From assembly GCA_002284615.2 (NCBI GenBank), contig MU069501.1, forward strand, positions 336,312 through 349,925: DNA of 13,614 nucleotides, given 5' to 3'. Shown one piece after another: positions 1 through 8,400 of the stretch (its first letter is position 1; the number at the start of each line of letters is the position of its first letter). The notes under the pieces were generated by a model. That model was given only the letters and a program-made list of their open reading frames with translations. It was not told the origin of the DNA and made no database searches. The position numbers and the translations under genes were made by a program. Source of the DNA: Dunaliella salina (Eukaryota; Chlorophyta; Chlorophyceae; Chlamydomonadales; Dunaliellaceae).

Positions 1-1034
1 AGTGAGTGCATGCAAACGTGAGATGGAGTTTCTGCTCATGACACTGCAAATCAAATTCTGCGTGTGCTGTATGTAGGCCGCTTTCTTCCTCTGTCTTTTC
101 TTTCTGGTGTTTGACAGGGAAATGGAGGTTCATGTGGTTGCGTGCATCCGAATTTTGGAGTTGTGGTCCAGCTCCAATGTCATTCACTCTGCTTGCGCAT
201 TTAGGCTGGGCAAGTTTCACAAGCTAAGCCATCAGTCATACTGTCTGACTGCCAGGCCAAATGTGGAGACTCATTGACTGGCCAAGCAGCTGCTGGGTCC
301 CAGTGGTCCAGACTCCATGCAATCTCCCCATGGTGGACCTTCCTCTGCTGCTGCTGTGTTCTGCAAATGCAGCTCAAGTGTGGTGTGCTGGCAAGACAGA
401 CCATTTTAGGTGGCCGCACTTTGGCATGATGAGTGCTCAGCTTTGGCTTCCCTCTTTGCATTCTTTGTGTCACATTCCAGCGCATACTGTTATGCTTGTC
501 ACATGCCACCGAGTGTGCGCCACGCGTTGGCGTAGTGGCCCGAAATTTGCTGTGGACAGTTGTTATTGATAGCGTGTTGATGGAACATTGTAGACAGTTG
601 CTGCTGCGCGCCATCCAGTGCAGCTTGGCTGCCAGGCGACGGCCAGGTGGCTGAGAAGAGGAAGGTGAGTGCTTGGATCTGTATAAGTCTGTATGAGTGC
701 GCCCGTAAATATTTGTACGAGTGTTTGCGTCTGTGTGAGCTTGCAGTCGAAGACAAGTGCTCAGATCTGGTCACGAGTGACCTCCTCTCCATGCCTTTCA
801 CCAGTGTTCTCGAGTTCTGCTGAGTGCAGCTTGCATGTGGGTCAGGCCACTTCCCGGTGAAGGTGCATGCCGGATGGGGACATGCACCTGGACACCATGG
901 CATTGCTGTATGAGTGTTTTTGTGTGAATATGTTGTATGAACGCTTGGACCTGAAGCAAGTGCTCAGATCTGGTCATGACTGACCTTGTCATCATATGCC
1001 TTCCACTGGTACTTTCATCTTCTGCTAAATGCAG
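1..1034 (+). other. Upstream intron or unresolved 5' exon region
   Basis: No exon can be assigned with confidence. The window opens with A|GTGAGTG, a perfect donor context, so base 1 may be the last base of an earlier exon. A strong pyrimidine tract followed by GACAG|G ends at 117, but none of the three frames after it resembles the family's N-terminus. AGGAAG|GTGAGTGC at 664/665 is another excellent donor, and GGCCAG|GTGGCT at 646/647 would be in the right phase for an exon-1 start at 1079. A frame containing RVGVVARNLL near 520-550 vaguely recalls the G.GlvA..dl start of the SET domain, but it lacks a defined acceptor. An extra exon within 480-664 is possible. Confidence 0.35.
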
Positions 1035-1120
1035 CTCGCAGGCGGGTCAGGCCACTTCCCGGTGGAGGTACATGCCAGATGGGGACATGCACCTGGACAC
1101 GTTTGCCTTGCTGTATGAGG
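687..1120 (+). repeat. ~205-bp tandem duplication covering the start of exon 1
   Basis: Two copies lie head to tail. CAAGTGCTCAGATCTGGTCA begins at 754 and 957. GTCAGGCCACTTCCCGGTG begins at 841 and 1046. GATGGGGACATGCACCTGG begins at 873 and 1078. CTGTATGAG occurs at 689, 906 and 1111. The unit includes the intron 3' part, the acceptor and the first ~40 bases of the exon. The downstream copy is the one that reads on into SPWKSY, so it is the functional exon. The upstream copy has TGA at 858-860 where the real copy has TGG at 1063-1065. Confidence 0.9.
873..956 (+). pseudogene. Degenerate upstream copy of exon 1 (5' part only)
   Basis: The frame matching exon 1 reads DGDMHLDTMALLYE here, against DGDMHLDTFALLYE in the real exon, and then diverges into CFCVNMLYERLDLKQ with no SPWKSY..LP motif. 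The AG used just before GAT in the real exon is CCG here, and the upstream acceptor would lead into TGA at 858-860. It therefore looks like a dead partial exon copy. An alternative use as a cassette exon cannot be excluded without transcripts. Confidence 0.6.
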
Positions 1121-1202
1121 CCCATGTGCGCGGGGCGAAGTCGCCCTGGAAGAGCTACTTCTGCACCTTGCCGCAGCAATATGACCTGCCCATGCTGTAC
1201 AA
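1079..1202 (+). CDS. Exon 1 in view: pre-core SET segment (LLYE ... SPWKSYF.TLP)
   Basis: The exon reads GDMHLDTFALLYEAHVRGAK followed by SPWKSYFCTLPQQYDLPMLY. In LSMT/SETD proteins the matching part is an acidic stretch, then LaL.LlyE, then S.W.pY...LP, then P..w, so the match is good along its length. The donor is AA|GTGCGT at 1203; the exon ends with two bases (AA) of a codon, completed as AAT (Asn) by the T that opens exon 2. The 5' edge is uncertain. An acceptor CCAG|AT gives 1079, but GCAG|CT at 1034 has a better pyrimidine tract and a plausible branch site (CTAAAT) and would start the exon at 1035, adding about 15 residues that include SRWRYMP. A start at 1042 after CGCAG is also open. 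The region just upstream carries a tandem copy of this exon's 5' part. Confidence 0.85.
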
Positions 1203-2372
1203 GTGCGTGTGGGGTGTTGGGGGGCTAACTTGAGAGATGCTTGCTCAGGCAAGCTTGAAAATCTGCAGGGCTTGCTATCTCGCTGCATCAAAGCACTCTT
1301 ACATTCATTATTAAATATAAGAATGACAGGACGTGTCTGCTGCAGCATCAAAACATTCTCAAACTTTTAAGTGACAGGACCAATTCTGCAACTTAATTCG
1401 CAACTTACAGAAGAGCGAGGCGCATTGTTCAAGCTGCAACTTAACGAAATTAGCATTCTCAAGTTTAAAAATGACAAGTATGTGACGAACAATGGGATGC
1501 ATTGATATTCTGATTACTTGCACAAATGCTTGCTATCCTCTTCCGCCTAAAGTGGAAAGGGGGGAAAAAGGAAGATGGGGATCAGGGTAGCTGCGAACGG
1601 CTCTTTTGGTTTGAGGAAAGCGCACTTGTTTTTGTAAGCCAGCTCTTTAGCTTTATGTGCCTGCTATCAAGCAAAGGGGCCTGTCTTTCCAACAAGGAAA
1701 GCCTGCCCGAACTGCCTTGAATCATTTCAGTCATATGCACCGGGTGTTTTGTGCAGCAGCAGCTTTTGATTGGAAGCCCTCTGTAGTTGAGGGAACGTTG
1801 CTGCCACACAGCCTCCCCGATTGAAAGAGCTGCTAAATGTTCATGCTGATGGTGATGTCTGTGGTGAAAACTTCGACAGCCTGACATTCTGATGGCTATG
1901 TACTCACTGTAAGATGTGTCCATGCATACAGGTTTACATGAAAGGAGCCACTCAGTCAAAACGCTTGACTGCTGGGCTACAACTTGAAACTGAAAAAAAT
2001 GGTCTTTTCCTTTGCCATACAATATGCCATCTCGGCATTCAGATTTACAGGTTTACATGAAAGGACCATGCAAACACAATGCAAGGATGCAAGGATGCTC
2101 ATCTGGTTCAATGTTCATGCTGATGTCGATATCTGTTGTGAACACGGTGACAGCCCAATGAGCTTCTGCAGTATAGGAGGAGTGTTGCTTTGACACAGCC
2201 GTCTAGATCAGAGAACTTCAATATTTCATGCTGAAGGTGATAACTTTTGTGAAAATAATGGCAGCCCGACACCTGGATGACCTTATGGCCAACTTTATGG
2301 CTTTTTGCTCACCTCAAAATGTGTCCATGCACACAAAAAATGCAATAATGCATGGATGCTCATCTACAAATG

Positions 2373-2466
<94 letters not shown>

Positions 2467-5400
2467 TAGTGATGCATGGAGCAAGGAGTTCCTTGCGGCC
2501 CTTCCAGGCTTGAACCACCTTGTGAAGAAGCGCAGAGCTGAGGTACGGTGCACTTTGAAGTGCCTTAAACTTTGTGTCTCTGTGAGCACATGTACCATCC
2601 TATTTGAGCTTTCGTTTGCTTTAAATTGGTTGTAACATGCAAGGCTCCAGATAGACAGGGAATGGAATGGAAAAAAAAAAGACTGGAAAAGGGAAATAGG
2701 CTGGAAATGGTGATGTAGGCCCCAAACAGACTGGAAATGTATGCTCCCTGCACAGGAGGTAAATACAAGGTGATGCGGGAGCTGGACCTCATCCTTCATT
2801 GTCTGATGAAAAAGCGAAGGACAGCCACTCGCTTCAAGGGGCACATATGTGTAGCAAGTGCAAGCAGTTGCACGCATGATGGTCCTGGTGCTGGTCTGTG
2901 CAAGTGCTTTGTTCTGTGCAGCATGCGCGTGTTAAAAGGCATGGAGCCACCTTGCATGAGGTACACAGAGGCTCACCGACAATGCAACTGCTTGCTGCTT
3001 GTTTGGCTCTGATACTGCGCTCTTGTTTTGTATTTATTTCATTCTCCATTGTTGTTTTTGTCATGTCATGATTTCATTTCTTCTTTTCGCCGTTCTCTGT
3101 TCATTTACCCAGAAGGGAAACACCATCTTCAGTCTAGAATTCCCTTGATTGCCTTTGTTTCATCTTCCTTTTGAGGCTTTGAGCATATCCTTCACCATAT
3201 GTGTTGCTTTGTTGCTTGCAGCAAACATCCTCCAGGCTGCTCACAGCATACCTTATCTTCTCTCATGTTGCTTCCTCATCCTTTCCCATGTTGCTCGTTG
3301 ACGTGCAAGCTGTGGTGCACCCCTGCAGCTGCTGGTGCAGCTGGAAGGGGGTTCAGGCAGATGGTAAAGCTGCTCCAAATTTACATTTACATCGTCTGAG
3401 CCGTGAATCCCAGTGGTCCTCGTGATTCCTGGCAGCCATGTGGTCCCTTAAATCCCTTTCTGTGTTATCTCTGTGGTCTTATTGGCACCCGTGGCTCCCG
3501 TGGTGCACATGGTCCCTAAATCCCTTTCAATGCAACCTCCTGGTCCTGTTTGTGCTTGAGGTCCTTGCGGTCCATGAGGTCGCTGTAAAGCTTGTACTCC
3601 CTGTGGTCCGTGTGGTCGCTGTTAAGCTTGTGGTTCGTGTGGGTTTACGTTGGGTTTAAACCTACAGCCTGAGCCTTTGGCTGATCGGTCGCTGGTGAAA
3701 TTTTCTCAACCAGCTCTCACAAGGTTAACAACAAGTGAACAAGAGGAGTCCTTGTGAGTTTGTGCCTGGCACCCTCTGGAGAACATCAGGGACATGGGCA
3801 AGAGAAAGCCAAACATGAGTGATGATGCAGAAAATTGTGGTCCCCGTGGTCCTTGTGAACCCTGTTGCCCATGTGGTCCCTTTGACCTCTAGCATTCCTG
3901 TGGGCCAGATGGCTTCTGTAGTCCCTGTGCTGCCTATCGTCACTGCGGTTCTTGTGGTCCCTGCGGTCCAGTTGTGGTCAGCGGCTGGCGCGGAATACCT
4001 GCCTGAGTCAACGCCTCAGCACTCCCTGTTACAGTTACAAAGGAGGCCTCCCGTGAAATGGCTGACTGCGAGCCTCCAGCATCCTCAACTGCTGTCCTGG
4101 AATGTGCATCACCTGCATGCCTGAGTCAGCGCTTCAATACCTGCAGCTACAGTTACAGCCACATAGAAGGCCCACAGTGAAAAGGTCTGACTGCGAGCCT
4201 TCAGCACCCTCACCTGCTGTCCTGGAATGTGCATCACCTGCATGCCTGAGTCAGCGCTTCAAAACCCTCTGCTACAGTTACAGCCACTTAGAAGGCCCAC
4301 TGTGAAAAGGTCTGACTGCGAGCCTTTAGCACCCTCACCTGCTGTCCTGGAATGTGTATCGCCTGCGTGCCTGAGCCAGCGCTCCAGCACCCTCTGTTGC
4401 AGTCACAGTTACGAAGAAGGCCTCCAGTCAAAGTGGCTGACAGCTAGCCTGCTAAAGCACCCTCACCTGCTGTCCTGGAATGCGCATCGCCTGCGTGCCT
4501 GAGTCAGTGCTCCAGCACCCTCATTGTGGTCCTTTGTTGCTCTTGTCATTCCCCTTAGATCTCTGCCATCCCCACCCCCGCCCCCCCCCCAGTTAGCGCT
4601 CCAGCATTCTCTGTTGCAGTCACAGTTACAAAGAAGGCCCCCAGTCAAAGTGGCTGACAGCTAGCCTGCTGAAGCGCCCTCACCTGCTGTCCTGGGATGC
4701 GCATCGCCTGCGTGCTGAACCAGCACCGTGTGATCTCTGTTGTTCTTGTGGTCTCTGTGATCTCTACCATCCCCCCCTTTAGTCAATGCTACATCACCCT
4801 TTGAAATAGTTACAATTACAAAAAAGGTCTCCAATTCAAAATGGCTGGCTGCGAGCCTTCAGCACCCTCACCTGCTGTCCTGGAATGCGCATCGCAGGCC
4901 TGCCTGTGTCAACGCTTCAGCACTGTGTGATGCCTCTTGGGCGGGTCTCGGGCTTCTTTGTAACTTACAAGGCCTGAAAACAGAAAGCGCTGCGCTGAAA
5001 AATCAAGGAACTTATCGAACGTAAAAAGTCAGCTGATGGCCAGACTGGGCACTCTCACAATCTCACCTGCTGTCCTGGTGTGCGCATCGCCTGCCTGCAG
5101 CTGACCATGTTTGAGACCGCCACTCGTACAGCTCTGCAACAAATGCCAGGTGCGCTGGGAGGGTGTTCTTTGTAGGAGCCCAAGCTTGCCTGGTTTTGGC
5201 AAGTATCTGATGAGGCCAATGTATTGGTTGCATGTTAGCAAGGAAGAGACTGATTTAAAGGTGTTGAAATGTTTATTTTAAAAGAGTGTGATATTGATCT
5301 CACTGGCTTTTGCTGCTGCACCAGGTGCCAAAACATGCCTTCTAAATTGCTTCCACTTAACCTTGTCTGCGCAAAACATCTGCACACCCACACATACTCA

Positions 5401-8400
5401 CATATATCAGGACCTAAAGCTACTCAAATCCAAAATGCAGCGTCCAAGGTAAGCTTACCTCCATCCTCCCATCCCCCTTACCTCACCTGGCCATGCAGGC
5501 GGGCCAACCCTCTTGAAGAATGTTTCTCGCGAAGAATTCAGTGAGCTCCATGCAAGTGAGTGGCATGAGTGGCAGGAACCCTGTTTTGAATTTCATACTG
5601 CCGATGAGTTCCACGAGCCATGATAATATGAGCATCATGGCGGGGTCGTTCAATTCAAGAACTTAGGGCTGTTTGAGAATTTGAAGCGTTCAAACTGCTG
5701 GCAAACAACCTTTGGATTGTCAAATCATGGTGCTAAACATCGTTTGCTAAAACCAGAGACCAGCCTGCACACACGTGCATATGAGCCATGGAGCTCGCTA
5801 AAATGTTTACACCTCGGTTTGCTATACGGTTGACCTCAGCACAAATGGCAAAACCATTTTCTGTGAGGTTCGTCAAAAAAATCCACAGACACTGCTTGAG
5901 TTTGAAGGAAATGCTTGCAACCATTGACTTTTTTTTCTTCTTTCCAGACCCCATTGTGTATGCCAGTGTACTTTGATGTTCTCTAGCAGTGTGCTCCTCT
6001 TCAGTGCCAAGGTCTTTACTGCTGGCACGCCTCCCCTGCAGAGTCTTATTTGGCAGCCAAGACACGCACGTTGACTTGGGACATGGAGGAGGCAAGGGAG
6101 AACAAGTTCAAGGTGAGAGGGGTTTATGAGGACAGCCGTCGAGACCTAGGAGTATGGATTTCTTGTGACAATGGACATCCCCAAATTTCTTGGGTGCTTC
6201 CCATGAGACTATTTTGGGGGTCACTTTTTCTTGTGCTTGTTGACGTGTGAAAGGTGCAAGTATAATGCACGGAGGATCTCGATCCAGCACTCATTGTGGT
6301 GTGAATGACGTGAGTGGTGTTAAAAGGTGATTTTTCCAGTTGATATCGTGTAATGTGAGTGGTGTGAAGAGTAGTGCGAGCAATGGAATGATTTCATAAG
6401 TGGTTTAAAAATCCTCTCACTGCCACTCACAATCGCATCCCAGCGCCACTCGCACTGCTACTCCCACTGCCATTGCCACTTACAATCCAACTCCCACTGC
6501 CAACTGCACTCCCACTTGCATTCACACTCGCACTCCCAGCGCCACTTGCACTCCCACTCCCACTGCCACTCCCACTCCCACTCTCACTCCCTCCCACTGC
6601 CACTTGCACACTACCACCCCCAGAGGGGGGCGACGGGCCTACACCACTAGATATGTTCATTATCAACTTTCTTTCTGCAATCTAACCTTGCCAACCATTG
6701 TAGTTCAAAAAATATTACTATCACCAAAAAAGCACAGAATTCGGAGGACCCCACATCATTCTCTTGGCCTCTGATCACCCAAAAAGGGCCCACAGCTCCA
6801 CCCTGGGACCATTTTTCACTCCCGCTTTTTTTGTGTGTTTACAACCTCCATATACACTGCTAACATCCTGGCTATTCAAAATTGGAAAGGAAGAGGTCAA
6901 AAATTGACCTTTTTGGCACCCCCTATGCTGGATTTTCTCCAAGGGAAATGGCTGAAACCTTGTATTTCACCAACCCGCTGGTCTTTTCACCCCATTTTTT
7001 GCAATGATATTCTTTTGATGAAAGCACTCCAAATAAAAAAACATTATACAAATTGGTGAAGTAGGTGGTCCGGAATGGAGATTTGGCAGTAAAAAAAGGT
7101 TTCACGCCGCGGCCAATTAGGCAGGTGCCCCCAACTGGTAGGATTTAAGCCCACATTTTGGTCCTAATTTTGAATCTTGCCAGTTGCGAGGCTCATGCAC
7201 AGGGAACATTTGCAAAGTGCCCCCATTTCAGGCCTCCGTTGCCCCCCTCTGTAAAAGTCCTGTGCCCATTGTGCTTGGAGCAACAAAAAAAGAGTGTCAC
7301 AGCTTGTGCAAGATGATGCATAAAGCAATGAACCTTGCATGTGATCCATCGACCTGCTCTCTCAATGCACACGTTTAACGCCATTCATTTTTGGAGCTCA
7401 ATCTCCTAGGCTTGGCTTGAATCATACGTTTGCAGCCGAAATTGGGCACCAGCCTGAATCTCTTCACTATCACACCACTGAATTTGTACGCCAGGCTGAA
7501 TTTGAAGTCCAGATTCAAATTATGAACACCAACCAACTCTGGCCTGCGACACGCACTGCATGCACTCGCGGTTGAAGTTGGGCACCAGCCTGAATTTCTG
7601 CACCAGCTTGCCCGTCAACTGGAACACCATTCTGAATTTGAACACACTAGCCTGCTCTGGCCTGTGGCATGCACTGCACACATGCACAGCTGAATGTTCC
7701 TGCTATCCTATCCTGGCCTGTCCGTTGCTCTGTGCGCATCACATATCCTGTGCACTGTGCAAATGCAGCTGAACCTGCCTTCCAGTTTGGCTTGGCTGGA
7801 GGAGGTGGGCTTCTTGGTGCCAATTCTGGACATGGCTAACCATGCCAGCAAAGAGGCTGCTAATGCTGCCTTTACCGTCGATTACACGGGCAGCCACATT
7901 CGCAAGGACCTGGGTGGGTGTCTGAAGGGGCTTGCTGGATAGCCTTGTGCCTCCGTAATGGGCCTCTGCAATGGGCTTGCTGGCCTTTAATGTGCCTTTG
8001 ATAATGGGCGTCTGTAATCAGCCTCTGTGATCAGCCTCTACCTATGTGATGGGCATGCCTACCTGTAATGGGCCTCAAACACAGCTCAGAGTATAGGAAT
8101 TTCCTGTACAAATCATTCGTGTTGAAATGGCCGCTGATGCTACTCTTAACATTTCAGGATGGGTAATGATTTTCTTGTATGATTCAAGGGGCTTTCAGGC
8201 TTGGCTGTAGACTGTGGTTATAGGAGGGCTGATACCTCATTGCAAGCTGTGCTTGAGCAGGTTCTTGATGCTTGAGGTAGCTTACAGAAGCACACACGAG
8301 CAGTGGGCTCTGTGCAAAGAATCATACTCACATCCAGGAGCACGTACCCACATCAAAGTTGAATGTACCCATGCCCAGGCGCACGCCATGGAACGTGTCC

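Larger units (their letters stand above)
1203..2469 (+). other. Intron between exons 1 and 2
   Basis: A 1267-base GT-AG intron (donor AA|GTGCGT, acceptor CTGTAG). It contains two diverged repeat families (1284-1480 and 1797-2335) and the CA microsatellite at its 3' end. Nothing gene-like was recognised between 1490 and 1790 on either strand. Confidence 0.7.
2849..5498 (+). other. Large repeat-filled intron between exons 3 and 4
   Basis: About 2.65 kb if no further exon is hidden inside. 2858-3410 is T-rich with no recognisable gene. 3410-3976 is a GGTCC-rich degenerate repeat. 3983-5100 is a ~125-bp minisatellite. 5101-5498 is unique sequence ending in a C-rich stretch before the acceptor. 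No frame here continues the SET protein convincingly. Confidence 0.5.
6113..7768 (+). other. Intron between exons 5 and 6
   Basis: 1656 bases from AAG|GTGAGA to GCAG|CT. It contains G-rich GTGAGTGGTGT repeats at 6298-6372, the CACTCC hexamer tract, a stretch of unique or transposon-like DNA at 6611-7432 with a palindrome at 6894-6910, and the 7433-7690 repeat pair. No open frame in it resembles a known protein. Confidence 0.55.

Noticed and set aside
118..290. Exon after the strong pyrimidine tract ending GACAG at 117
   Set aside because: The acceptor looks good, but none of the three frames matches SET N-terminal sequence and no clear donor follows, so it is only mentioned in the upstream region.
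2228..2635. 135-residue open frame with a long His-Thr run on the + strand
   Set aside because: The His-Thr run is the CA repeat read in frame. Only the part after 2470 is exon, as splice signals and family similarity show.
2730..2848. Exon 3 starting at 2730 (AAACAG|A) with a donor for exon 2 at 2548
   Set aside because: The phase also fits, but it needs the weaker donor ACG|GTGCAC and inserts RLEMYAPCTGGKYK, which fits the family less well than the direct RRAE-VMRELD join. It is kept only as an alternative.
2314..2877. 187-residue - strand frame with a Cys-Val run
   Set aside because: It is the antisense reading of the CA repeat and of exons 2-3. It has no recognisable domain and overlaps real exons.
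3819..4124. Val-Pro-rich + strand frame (VVPVVLVNPV...) as a hydrophobic protein
   Set aside because: Produced by the GGTCC-rich repeat; it runs into the minisatellite and has no start context or domain.
6427..6666. Ser-Gly-rich - strand frame resembling a low-complexity secreted protein
   Set aside because: It is a direct translation of the CACTCC hexamer tract. There is no flanking unique coding sequence and no signal peptide.
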